Positions 6,436-11,987 of a stretch of DNA of 12,993 nucleotides are shown in pieces. The stretch is from CAZCCC01 sp964535715 (GTDB taxonomy: Bacteria > Patescibacteriota > Patescibacteriia > Buchananbacterales > UBA6539): NCBI GenBank assembly GCA_964535715.1, contig CAZHUO010000032.1, positions 1 to 12,993 of the forward strand, in the 5' to 3' direction. Below the pieces are notes generated by a model. That model worked only from the letters and a program-made list of their open reading frames with translations, was not told the origin of the DNA and ran no database searches. The position numbers and the translations under genes were made by a program. Numbering within the stretch: position 1 is the first letter of the stretch; each line of letters opens with the position of its first letter.

Positions 6436-6500
6436 TAAATAAATTTGTATTGCCGTATGTGAGTTTTTTTACCGTTGGTTTGGTGGTATTTTTCTTATTG

Positions 6501-6570
6501 TTTGTCACTCTGAACTTGATTCAGAGTCTCAAAACCATTCTGGATCCTGAACCTAGTTCAGGATGACAAA
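6501..6570. repeat. 70-bp double-hairpin repeat element
   Basis: Outer inverted repeat TTTGTCA (6501-6507) with TGACAAA (6564-6570). Inside are two hairpins, TCTGAACTTGATTCAGA and CCTGAACCTAGTTCAGG. The layout is that of a palindromic interspersed repeat. Open frames that cross it are spurious. Confidence 0.6.
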
Positions 6571-6655
6571 GGTGGGCCGAAAAGAAAATTTTGAATTTTA
6601 AATTTTGATTCAATTTCGAATATCTTAATTTTGAAACCGGCAAGTTGACAATTTT

Positions 6656-6675
6656 GCGGCGATAGGGATCGCCGC
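6656..6675. repeat. GC-rich perfect hairpin
   Basis: GCGGCGAT (6656-6663) and ATCGCCGC (6668-6675) form a perfect 8-bp stem with a 4-nt loop in otherwise AT-rich DNA, followed by CCTATTTT. It could be a weak plus-strand terminator for the antitoxin transcript or another member of the palindrome family. Confidence 0.45.
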
Positions 6676-6776
6676 CTATTTTAAAAGCCCTTGCAGAAAT
6701 AAAAACAATATGCTGCATTATTTTCATACTTCAGACATGTGATTTCTCTTTTAACTTTCGCAATTCTCCATCCTAA

Positions 6777-7100
6777 TGGTTTAATCAATTAGGCCAAAAT
6801 GGTGATACTGCTTTGCAGATCAGGGGATTAAGGCCGAAAGAAACCAAAAATAAGAATCAAAGAAAGAAAAAGAAAGTCAGAACGGCTCTGAAGGCGAGTC
6901 AACCAGTTGTGTACTTTCCGAAAAAGAAAGGAAAACCCTGCGTATGATTGCAAAATGCCGCCACAACCATGGCAACCCCGCCCGCGTTTGGGCACAAATC
7001 AATCGGCAGAGCAACGGTTGCTACGAAGAATCCAGCCACCGTCGCCACGAAAACCGGAATCGGTAAGCGAAAGATGCATACCATTAAGGAAGGAGGATAA
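6777..7100 (+). pseudogene. Degraded basic-protein reading frame with internal TGA
   Basis: One frame stays open from after TAA (6774-6776) to TAA at 7098-7100, except for a single TGA at 6945-6947. The first part is very Lys/Arg-rich (KETKNKNQRKKKKVR) and lacks an ATG. The second part is Ala/Thr/Lys-rich (MATPPAFGHKSIGRATVATK, then GIGKRKMHTIKEGG), reminiscent of histone-H1-like or ribosomal-tail sequence. GC content is higher than in the surroundings. The other intact genes fit TGA as a stop, so I read this as a decayed gene and not recoding. I cannot name the family. The opposite strand has a 125-residue frame that is probably only the mirror of this bias. Confidence 0.3.
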
Positions 7101-7500
7101 TGATGATTGTATAAAGCCGGTTTTTTGGCAACCGGGACGATAGAAGGCAGTAACTGCCAGCCAAAATTGCTACCCTTTTGGGTTTTACAAGCAAGTTGAG
7201 TCAATTTTTTTGTTTTTTGCGAGTAATTTTTTCCATCCGGGAGGATCCCGTCATGTCCAGTTTGACCTTTGGTCATAGCAGAGATCAGCCGTAAAATATT
7301 ACGGCAAAATTTCTATTGAGTCACTGAGTTAATGACAACTTTTACATGAAGGGAGAAAAATAAAAAAAAACGGTTTTCTGCTACCGCCAAAAAGGCAGTT
7401 TGCTCATATCGGGCAAAACCAACCTATACCTCATTGAGAATGGGATTGGCAAATTTGCCCAAACAAAATTAAATCTATATATTCTTGTTGAAAGTGTTAC
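7101..7500. other. Gene-free region, probably decayed sequence
   Basis: No convincing gene. A perfect hairpin GCCGTAA/TTACGGC lies near 7289-7306. A short basic frame with Ala/Lys-rich content (about 7349-7455) has no start codon other than an ATG separated from it by a TGA. The region ends at the strong terminator at 7501-7529, whose upstream gene I could not identify; an unrecognised RNA or lost gene is possible. Confidence 0.35.
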
Positions 7501-7529
7501 CACAGGCCCATCCCCGCCTGTGTTTTTTT
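7501..7529 (+). terminator. Strong rho-independent terminator with no clear upstream gene
   Basis: CACAGGC (7501-7507) pairs with GCCTGTG (7516-7522), followed by seven Ts. It is one of the best terminators in the window, yet the preceding kilobase has no intact plus-strand gene after the antitoxin. Confidence 0.75.
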
Positions 7530-7567
7530 ATAATTAAATTATTACATTGCTAAATTGTTATTATTAT

Positions 7568-7597
7568 AAAAAAAACGCCTATGAAAATCATAAGCGT
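7568..7597 (-). terminator. Terminator of the ROK kinase gene
   Basis: On the minus strand ACGCTTATGA and TCATAGGCGT pair around a 3-nt loop, followed by a run of eight Ts. It lies 14 bp after the stop codon of the ROK gene. Confidence 0.75.
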
Positions 7598-7610
7598 GTT
7601 TTGAAAAAAA

Positions 7611-8531
7611 TTAATTCAAGTCAAAAAGCGAAGCCCCGCCGATGATTCCGGCCTTTTGACCAAGAACCATTTGTTTGATAATTGGGTTTTCGTTAAATGA
7701 GTGTTTTTTTACCATTTTAAACATTGTTTCTTGAAAAAGCGGCCAGCCTTTGGAGATATTCCCGCCGACTAGTATGATATCCGGTGCGATTATGCCTTGA
7801 ACCCAGGCAAACGCAAACCCAAGCCATTGACCGAAAATTAAATAAGTTTCAATTGCCTGCTGGTCGCCGGCCAAAGCAAAGTCCTCAATTTTTTTTGGGT
7901 CAAGGTCGTTTAAAATTGAATCAGTCAATTCGCAATAGCATTCTTTAATCCCTCCAGTTGATACGACTGTTTCAATTGTTTTTTCGCATAAGCCCCGGAT
8001 CGGCAATCCAATCGGCGCTTTGGCCAGTTCCATGGCTATGAAACTTGAGCCGGTGTAAATCTTGCCGTTGATGACTAATCCGTGGCCAAACCCGGTTCCA
8101 AGTGTGCAGCCATAAACAATTTTGTAGTTTTCTCCGGCTCCAGCAATGCTTTCGCCAAAAACTATCAGGTTTGCATCATTATTGATTTTGGTGGGCAATC
8201 CGGTGAGCTTTCTGAGCTCGTCGGCAAGATGGCAGCCGCGCATTGTAGGCATATTCGGGGTTTGTCCGATTATACCAGTCTCAAAATTTGCGGGTCCAGG
8301 AGCGCCGCCGCCCAAACCAACCAAATTATACTCTTTTGAATCAATGCTTTGTCTAAGCTGCTTTATAACTTCTGCAATGCTAGACAAGATAGTTTGCTGA
8401 TCCCAGTTGGGGTCAATTGGAATTTTCAATAAATCGGAAATCAGATTATTGTCGGCAACTCCGCCGGCAACAAAATGACTACCGCCCAAATCAAAACCGA
8501 TTGCCGCTTTTTTTCTTGAATTTTTTTTCAT
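7611..8531 (-). CDS. ROK-family sugar kinase (glucokinase-like)
   Basis: 306 residues, typical for a single-domain ROK kinase without the N-terminal DNA-binding domain of ROK repressors. FDLGGS at residues 13-18 is the first phosphate-binding loop, NNDAN at 117-121 carries the catalytic Asp119, and YGCTLGTGFGHGLVINGKI (140-158) is the second phosphate/sugar segment. Enzymes of this type transfer phosphate from ATP to glucose, fructose, mannose or N-acetyl sugars; the substrate cannot be read here. The usual zinc site (CxCGxxGCxE) is not intact; only Cys182 with Glu183 remains near that place. A near-perfect Shine-Dalgarno sequence (AAAGGAGGTG) precedes the ATG. It is a single-gene unit with its own promoter and terminator, divergent from the small gene at 8743. 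Confidence 0.9.
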   Translation of the reverse strand: MKKNSRKKAAIGFDLGGSHFVAGGVADNNLISDLLKIPIDPNWDQQTILSSIAEVIKQLRQSIDSKEYNLVGLGGGAPGPANFETGIIGQTPNMPTMRGCHLADELRKLTGLPTKINNDANLIVFGESIAGAGENYKIVYGCTLGTGFGHGLVINGKIYTGSSFIAMELAKAPIGLPIRGLCEKTIETVVSTGGIKECYCELTDSILNDLDPKKIEDFALAGDQQAIETYLIFGQWLGFAFAWVQGIIAPDIILVGGNISKGWPLFQETMFKMVKKHSFNENPIIKQMVLGQKAGIIGGASLFDLN

Positions 8532-8588
8532 TTTTTCACCTCCTTTCAGATCTGTGTTGAAGCAAAAATCCTAAATACTTTCAAGCCA

Positions 8589-8617
8589 ATCTTAAGTAAA
8601 AAGGCGGAAAAAGTCAA
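8589..8617 (-). promoter_or_regulatory. Promoter of the ROK kinase gene
   Basis: On the minus strand: -35 TTGACT (8612-8617), 17-nt spacer, -10 TAAGAT (8589-8594). It gives a leader of about 50 nt. Confidence 0.55.
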
Positions 8618-8661
8618 ATTTTATTACTATCTGTGTAAAAGTCATTAATACCTCTCAACTA

Positions 8662-8690
8662 TTGACAAATTCAAAAATACATACTATTAT
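8662..8690 (+). promoter_or_regulatory. Promoter of the small gene at 8743
   Basis: -35 TTGACA (8662-8667), 17-nt spacer and -10 TATTAT (8685-8690). An ATG that overlaps this promoter would lengthen the downstream protein to 98 residues, but it lies inside the -35 region and so cannot be on the mRNA. Confidence 0.7.
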
Positions 8691-8742
8691 AATTTGTTGT
8701 CTTAAACAGTGTATTCCACTTTCAAAAAAAAGGAGAGGCAGA

Positions 8743-8958
8743 ATGCCAAACGAACACGGACAAGTAATCGAAGAAGACTTCAAGGCTCCAATGGGTCAGT
8801 TCAGGATTATGAAGGAGCTTATGAGTGATGGTGATCTTGAAATTGTGGCAGACGTCCGTCGCCAAGCAACCGCGGAGAAAGTCATCCACTTTCTAGAAAT
8901 TGAAGACGAAGAAAACGTCTTCACTCTGTATGACGACAACGGCACGCTTCTCATATAA
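8743..8958 (+). CDS. Small acidic protein of unknown function
   Basis: 71 residues starting MPNEHGQVIEEDF. I do not recognise the family. The protein is acidic, with no signal peptide or membrane segment. A likely alpha/beta layout is seen: a helix around FRIMKELM, then strands DLEIVADV, KVIHFLEI and NVFTLYD. The start at 8743 was chosen over an upstream in-frame ATG because it has a good Shine-Dalgarno sequence (AAGGAGAGG) and follows the promoter at 8662-8690 by a sensible leader. It has its own terminator (8979-9019), so it is a single-gene unit and likely well expressed. Confidence 0.75.
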   Translation: MPNEHGQVIEEDFKAPMGQFRIMKELMSDGDLEIVADVRRQATAEKVIHFLEIEDEENVFTLYDDNGTLLI

Positions 8959-8978
8959 TAAAGGAGGCGGCAAACAAA

Positions 8979-9019
8979 AAAGAGGTGAGACTTTAAGTCG
9001 ATATCCTCTTTTCTTTTTT
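8979..9019 (+). terminator. Terminator of the small gene at 8743
   Basis: AAAGAGG (8979-8985) pairs with CCTCTTT (9005-9011), with an inner GACTT/AAGTC hairpin, followed by a T-rich tail (TCTTTTTT). Confidence 0.7.
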
Positions 9020-9042
9020 ATAAAATGATTTATTGGATAACA

Positions 9043-9238
9043 TTAAGGCTTTTTAGAGAAAGAATAAAATGATTTTTTCTTGCTTTTTATTATGCCAATA
9101 ATGCCAATAATAATTGTAATGAGTCCAAGCAGCTGGCCTTCGGGGCTATCATCAAATTCACCATACACAAATATAAATGTCCCGAATGATATTGTAAGAA
9201 TGAAATATAATATTCTAATTTTATTTATATAGTTTCAT
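9043..9238 (-). pseudogene. Small two-TM protein gene with a frameshift at codon 4-5
   Basis: An ATG at 9238 with GGGAG four bases upstream starts MKLY and then meets a stop. Skipping one A in the A-rich run right after codon 4 gives a continuous 64-residue protein ending at TAA 9043-9045. It has two hydrophobic segments (about 8-25 and 36-50), the acidic link YGEFDDSPEGQ between them, and a Lys-rich tail (KSKKK...SKKP). The quality of the shifted frame suggests a real small membrane protein. It is a fresh pseudogene, a sequencing error, or a recoded gene. No ATG exists in the long frame itself. The Shine-Dalgarno sequence lies inside a palindromic element, so that element may have replaced the original upstream region. 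Confidence 0.5.
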
Positions 9239-9280
9239 TATACTCCCGACAACGGAGGGCAGGTAAAAAATCGTCCACCC
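9236..9280 (-). repeat. Palindromic element ending in TATAAT, copy A
   Basis: Minus-strand order: GGACGATTTTTT, ACCTGCCCTCC, short loop, then CGGGAG followed at once by TATAAT (9237-9242). The same order (GGCGGTTTTTT, GCCTGCCCGCC, loop, GGCGGGG, TATAAT) is found at 10430-10466, so this is one repeat family. Confidence 0.6.
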
Positions 9281-9287
9281 TAAATAA

Positions 9288-9316
9288 TTGATAATTTGAT
9301 AAAAATATATTAATAT
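9288..9316 (+). promoter_or_regulatory. Possible promoter of the small gene at 9441
   Basis: TTGATA (9288-9293), 17-nt spacer, TAATAT (9311-9316). The leader would be about 118 nt. The region is AT-rich, so chance matches are possible. Confidence 0.4.
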
Positions 9317-9440
9317 TAATCATTATGTTCATTAAAAAATATTAAGGGCAGCAATTTGATAATAATCGTTATTAAATAGCTACCTTTAATTGTGAAGATA
9401 AAAAAATTGTAATAAAGGAAACAAAGAAAGGAGAAAAAAG

Positions 9441-9656
9441 ATGAAAGAAACAATGCTTAAAGCACTGAAAAATCCTAGTGATTATGGCGGTGCCGACGAG
9501 GCTTTCTCAAAAATTATTTACTGGAGCACCGAGCTCGGCATTACATTGCCAGTCAGTGATCAAAAACTATTGAACCTTTTACGCCAGACTTGCGACGGCA
9601 GCGAAGAAGCCCAATTAGAACTTGGTATAATTTGTACCCAAGTTGAAGCCATATAG
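9441..9656 (+). CDS. Small protein of unknown function
   Basis: 71 residues starting MKETMLKALKNPSDYGG. I do not recognise it. It looks mostly helical (FSKIIYWSTELG, QKLLNLLRQTC, EEAQLELGIICTQVEAI) and acidic, with two Cys residues in the C-terminal third and no signal or membrane segment. A strong Shine-Dalgarno sequence (AAAGGAG) stands eight bases before the ATG. It is followed by a terminator at 9663-9695, so it is a single-gene unit. It has the same length as the protein encoded at 8743, but the two do not look related. Confidence 0.7.
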   Translation: MKETMLKALKNPSDYGGADEAFSKIIYWSTELGITLPVSDQKLLNLLRQTCDGSEEAQLELGIICTQVEAI

Positions 9657-9662
9657 CCAAAC

Positions 9663-9695
9663 ACGGATGTTGCTTATAGTAATGTCCGTCTTTTT
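9663..9695 (+). terminator. Terminator of the small gene at 9441
   Basis: ACGGA (9663-9667) pairs with TCCGT (9685-9689), followed by CTTTTT. Confidence 0.6.
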
Positions 9696-9700
9696 ATACC

Positions 9701-9728
9701 AAAAAACCGCCTAAGTGGACGATTTTTT
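9701..9728. terminator. Bidirectional terminator between convergent genes
   Basis: Six As, an imperfect palindrome (CCGCC facing GGACG), and six Ts. It can act on both strands and lies between the plus-strand gene ending at 9656 and the minus-strand gene ending at 9751. The same A6-YCGYC...GRCGR-T6 design recurs in the repeat family at 9236 and 10430. Confidence 0.55.
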
Positions 9729-9750
9729 CTAAAGTTACTTGCGAAATAAA

Positions 9751-10410
9751 TTAGAACCGAGATTTGCTTTTTGGTTTCTTATCATAAATCTTGATCATTT
9801 TAGAAGGGACATCATCTGGAATTAATATTTCAATATAAAGTTCCTCTAAATCTCTTTGAAGCTTTTCATCCTCTGATAATTTTTGATATTCATATAAAGT
9901 CATGGCATTTTCCCAAAATCTTTTAGCTCGTTTTTCTTTTAAGGCATCAGGATCATCCATGTCTGTGCCGGTAAAAATTTCTTGATTAACTACCAGCAAT
10001 TTTTTGGGATCACCTTTAATCTCTAATATAACTTCACCTTCAGGATTAAAACGTGTTAAACCAAGAAACTCATCCTGATATGCAAATATGGCATCACTGC
10101 GACTGAATCCTTTTGGGGCATACTTGTCAAAAAAAAGATTTCGCTCCATCCTTTTTTGACTAATTGTTTTTTTGACGGATTCTCCCTTTTTATTCAACCC
10201 ACTTTTGCCAATATTATCTATATCTTCCTCTTCTGCATGATGAAAAACACTGACAAAATCTTTTGGAGCATCAATAATATCTCTAAACAGAGGGTTATCT
10301 GGATGTTGCTTATGGAGTTCTTCGACCCGTTGGATTCTAGCTTTTTCTTCTTCTAAAACAGCAATTTTTTCATGTGTATTTGATTCTCCTTTCATATATT
10401 TATAGATCAT
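9751..10410 (-). CDS. Uncharacterised protein, faintly ADP-ribosyltransferase-like
   Basis: 219 residues from ATG 10410, or 214 from ATG 10395. A longer reading to 10458 would translate the palindromic element and is unlikely. An N-terminal charged helix (EKIAVLEEEKARIQRVEEL) precedes FVSVFHHAEEEDIDNIGKSGL, which resembles the 'H-x-T ... I ... GL' start of ART-fold enzymes such as DarT-like and DUF4433 proteins. SDAIFAYQDE, VILEIKGDPKKLLVV and, near the C-terminus, EELYIEILIPDDVPSKMIKI could be the later strands with a Glu. This is a pattern-level guess; the family is otherwise unknown to me. No Shine-Dalgarno sequence precedes either ATG, and the -10 boxes at 10418-10423 and 10430-10435 imply a short or absent leader. 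No antitoxin partner is adjacent. Confidence 0.6.
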   Translation of the reverse strand: MIYKYMKGESNTHEKIAVLEEEKARIQRVEELHKQHPDNPLFRDIIDAPKDFVSVFHHAEEEDIDNIGKSGLNKKGESVKKTISQKRMERNLFFDKYAPKGFSRSDAIFAYQDEFLGLTRFNPEGEVILEIKGDPKKLLVVNQEIFTGTDMDDPDALKEKRAKRFWENAMTLYEYQKLSEDEKLQRDLEELYIEILIPDDVPSKMIKIYDKKPKSKSRF

Positions 10411-10429
10411 TAAATATATTATATCAAAT

Positions 10430-10486
10430 ATTATACCCCGCCAAAGGCGGGCAGGCAAAAAACCGCCCTTTAGGGACAGTTTTTTG
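10430..10486 (-). repeat. Palindromic element ending in TATAAT, copy B (possible mobile promoter)
   Basis: On the minus strand: an imperfect terminator-like palindrome with A6/T6 ends (about 10457-10486), then CCTGCCCGCC, TTT, GGCGGGG and TATAAT (10430-10435). A -35-like TTGCCT (10453-10458) lies exactly 17 nt from the TATAAT, so the GC palindrome is the spacer of a promoter that points into the gene at 9751-10410. It is the same family as 9236-9280. Confidence 0.55.
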
Positions 10487-10490
10487 ATAA

Positions 10491-10556
10491 GCGGGTAATG
10501 GGAGTCACCCGGCCATTCGGCCGGGCGTCAGGGGTTAATTCCCTGACGAACCCTCC
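10491..10556 (-). pseudogene. tRNA-Gly 3' fragment with palindromes in the T-loop (1)
   Basis: On the minus strand GGGTTCG, then a 41-bp insert (10506-10546), then ACTCCC and TTACCCGCT. Removing the insert restores the T-loop TTCGACT of the intact tRNA-Gly, so the break lies between positions 57 and 58. The insert consists of two perfect hairpins, CCCGGCC/GGCCGGG and GTCAGGG/CCCTGAC. D-arm and anticodon arm are absent. Confidence 0.75.
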
Positions 10557-10640
10557 TCGTCAGGTTATCCCGCAACGATGAGACGAACGAAGTGAGTCCA
10601 TCTGGTTGTGAGGATCCCAAATTAAATTTATTTACTAAAA

Positions 10641-10711
10641 GCGGGTAAGGGGAATCCCCGCCAGAGGCGGATCCGCCTTTTATAAATTTATGGTGGCGGA
10701 GAACCCCTTTT
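10641..10711 (-). pseudogene. tRNA-Gly 3' fragment with a palindrome in the T-loop (2)
   Basis: GGGGTTC, a 45-bp insert (10656-10700), then ATTCCCC and TTACCCGCT on the minus strand. The insert carries TCCGCC/GGCGGA and CCGCC/GGCGG stems. The trailer (TTTTAGTAAATAAA) resembles that of the intact tRNA-Gly. Confidence 0.75.
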
Positions 10712-10725
10712 ATTTTATTCTGAAA

Positions 10726-10815
10726 GCGGGTAGCGGGAATCCTCGCCAAAGGCCAGCCAAAGGCTGGCAAGCAAGTCCGCCTTTTGTAATATAATAAGGT
10801 GGCGGAGAAACCTCA
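10726..10815 (-). pseudogene. tRNA-Gly 3' fragment with a palindrome in the T-loop (3)
   Basis: GAGGTTTC, a 66-bp insert (10741-10806), then ATTCCCGC and TACCCGCT on the minus strand. The insert has the same ends as in fragment 2 (TCCGCCACC ... AAAGGCGGA) plus an extra GCCAGCC/GGCTGGC hairpin. It lies directly next to the intact gene. Confidence 0.75.
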
Positions 10816-10831
10816 TTTATTTTATCCTAAT

Positions 10832-10903
10832 AGCGGGTAAGGGGAGTCGAACCCCTGTCAACAGGTTGGAAACCTGTGGTAATAGCCGTTATACGATACC
10901 CGC
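10832..10903 (-). tRNA. tRNA-Gly (anticodon TCC)
   Basis: A complete cloverleaf: acceptor GCGGGTA/TACCCGC, U73 as usual for bacterial glycine tRNAs, anticodon stem CAGGT/ACCTG with loop TTTCCAA, T-arm AGGGG/CCCCT with loop TTCGACT. CCA is not encoded. The flanks (10819-10832 and 10904-10917) are perfect inverted repeats of 14 bp, which with the acceptor stem make a 21-bp helix counting the base paired to U73 once. Confidence 0.95.
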
Positions 10904-10960
10904 TATTAGGATAAAATTTTTATTTTAAATTGAATTTTTATTTTCCGCCGAAGGCGAGAT

Positions 10961-11013
10961 TGGTCGGGGTAGTCGGGCTCGAACCGACGGTCTCCTGCTC
11001 CTTTACCCCGTAC
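10961..11013 (-). pseudogene. tRNA-Pro 3' half, closed by its own acceptor stem
   Basis: On the minus strand: CGGGGTA, then AAGGA, the 3' anticodon strand GCAGG, an intact T-arm (GTCGG/CCGAC, loop TTCGAGC), TACCCCG, A73 and encoded CCA. The D-arm and 5' anticodon strand are missing. The missing parts occur at 11146-11193, on the other side of the intact tRNA-Pro. The remaining RNA could fold as a small acceptor/T-arm minihelix. Confidence 0.7.
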
Positions 11014-11037
11014 TAATGCTTTATGTTCGTAATTCTT

Positions 11038-11111
11038 TCGGACTGGTGGGATTCGAACCCACGACCTCCTGCTCCCAAAGCAGGCGCGCTAGCCAGCTAC
11101 GCTACAGTCCG
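11038..11111 (-). tRNA. tRNA-Pro (anticodon TGG)
   Basis: A complete cloverleaf: acceptor CGGACTG/CAGTCCG with the C1:G72 pair typical of bacterial proline tRNAs, anticodon stem CCTGC/GCAGG, loop TTTGGGA, T-arm GTGGG/CCCAC with loop TTCGAAT, A73. CCA is not encoded. The flanks TTCGTAATTCTTT (11026-11038) and AAACAATTACGAA (11112-11124) are complementary with one mismatch. It lies between two halves of another tRNA-Pro. Confidence 0.95.
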
Positions 11112-11145
11112 AAACAATTACGAATTAATTGCGTTAATAATTATT

Positions 11146-11193
11146 TGGTGCGGGGCAAAAAGCAGGCGCGATAGCCAACTTCACTATACCCCG
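11146..11193 (-). pseudogene. tRNA-Pro 5' half, closed by its own acceptor stem
   Basis: On the minus strand: acceptor CGGGGTA, TA, an intact D-arm (GTGA/TCGC with AGTTGGCTA), G, anticodon strand CCTGC and TTT; it then jumps to TGCCCCG CACCA, a 3' acceptor end. The 3' anticodon strand and T-arm are missing and occur at 10961-11013. Confidence 0.7.
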
Positions 11194-11236
11194 ATAAATA
11201 AAATCTATAAAAATATAACCCATTAATTAAAAAAAG

Positions 11237-11905
11237 TCAAATTGCGCACCTGCTAATTCCTTGAATCCAACCTAAAATTTTATCAAACAGTTTTACATCA
11301 TGTACCTTTAATTGAATTGTTCCATAAGGTAGTCTGTTTTTAGGTCTCCTTCCCTTGCTGGCAATGTTTTTATTAACAGTTATTTTATAAAAATTTTTTA
11401 AAGGTATTCCAGTCAGTCTATGCCAATAATTTTTAGCTTTGTGACCATCTATACCTTGATGCAAGCTGAGTTGAATTTTTATAAAGGATTTTTCTACTAA
11501 ACAAACTTTATTAAAAAATATTATGATTATTTTGATAATTTCAGGATCGGAATTTGTGAATTCAAATCTATTACCCCTTTTTCCTCCTTCAGCCCAGTAT
11601 AAAGCAGTCCCTAGCAATTTAAGTTCATAAGATGATAGCTTTTTTATATCATTAGCTATTTTAAGTTGATTTTTTAAATGTTCATCTTTGATTATTTTTG
11701 CCCTATTTTTATTGTAACGAGTAATATTTTCTGACCAGATTTGGCTTGATTTTCTGACTAAATTTTGTTTTAAAGAATAGGAAAATTTTTTGTCTTTAAG
11801 CCAGTAAGAAAGTGTACTTTTAGGAATATTTAATCGTCGGCTAATCTCGTTATATGATTTGCCGCCCTTTCTTAATTGAATTGCGGCAACTTTGTCATTT
11901 CTCAT
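11237..11905 (-). CDS. HTH protein with LAGLIDADG-endonuclease-like domain
   Basis: 222 residues. The N-terminus (about 4-42) is a helix-turn-helix: KVAAIQLRKGGKSYNEISRR then LNIPKSTLSYWLKDK. After a basic helical linker, LLGTALYWAEGGK (about 97-109) looks like a single LAGLIDADG motif, followed by FTNSDPEIIKIII, KIQLSLHQG, YWHRLTGIP and a C-terminal GTIQLKVHDVKLFDKILGWI, the order seen in homing-endonuclease-like folds. Known relatives of this layout are mostly unstudied; some LAGLIDADG proteins cut DNA to spread introns. The gene lies about 80 bp downstream of the intron-bearing tRNA-Phe on the same strand, which makes a link to that intron possible but unproven. There is no Shine-Dalgarno sequence; a -10 (TATAAT, 11935-11940) lies upstream. 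It ends in TGA. Confidence 0.65.
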   Translation of the reverse strand: MRNDKVAAIQLRKGGKSYNEISRRLNIPKSTLSYWLKDKKFSYSLKQNLVRKSSQIWSENITRYNKNRAKIIKDEHLKNQLKIANDIKKLSSYELKLLGTALYWAEGGKRGNRFEFTNSDPEIIKIIIIFFNKVCLVEKSFIKIQLSLHQGIDGHKAKNYWHRLTGIPLKNFYKITVNKNIASKGRRPKNRLPYGTIQLKVHDVKLFDKILGWIQGISRCAI

Positions 11906-11945
11906 AATTGTACTGATGATTAATATTATCGATTATTATATCATT

Positions 11946-11986
11946 AGTTCAAAACAAAACAAGACTTGAGAACAAATCTTGTTTTG
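11946..11986 (-). terminator. Terminator after tRNA-Phe
   Basis: CAAAACAAGA and TCTTGTTTTG (11955-11964 with 11977-11986) form a perfect 10-bp stem just after the CCA of tRNA-Phe, followed on the minus strand by TTTTGAAC. The T-run is short, so efficiency is uncertain. Confidence 0.55.
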
Positions 11987-11987
11987 T

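Noticed and set aside
6521..6727. 68-residue minus-strand frame
   Set aside because: Runs through the palindromic repeat at 6501-6570 and the hairpin at 6656-6675; composition is not protein-like.
6777..7100. UGA read as glycine (alternative genetic code)
   Set aside because: The LAGLIDADG-like gene ends naturally in TGA, beyond which the frame runs into tRNA-Pro sequence, and all other intact genes need no TGA reassignment; one internal TGA in a doubtful frame is not evidence.
6899..7276. 125-residue hydrophobic minus-strand frame
   Set aside because: Opposite a Lys/Ala/Thr-rich plus frame, which by itself produces hydrophobic codons on the other strand; no ribosome binding site and no family likeness.
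8082..8400. Two plus-strand frames inside the ROK gene
   Set aside because: Shadow frames of a well-supported kinase gene.
8662..8742. N-terminal extension of the small protein to 98 residues
   Set aside because: The extra start codon lies inside the -35 box of the promoter; the ATG at 8743 has the ribosome binding site.
10411..10458. N-terminal extension (MPARLWRG...) of the protein at 9751
   Set aside because: It translates the palindromic element and its TATAAT box.
10528..10770. 80-residue minus-strand frame
   Set aside because: Covers the tRNA-Gly fragments and their palindromes.
11023..11226. 67-residue plus-strand frame (SDWWDSNPRPPAPKAGALA)
   Set aside because: This is the well-known false protein obtained by translating the opposite strand of a tRNA gene, here tRNA-Pro.
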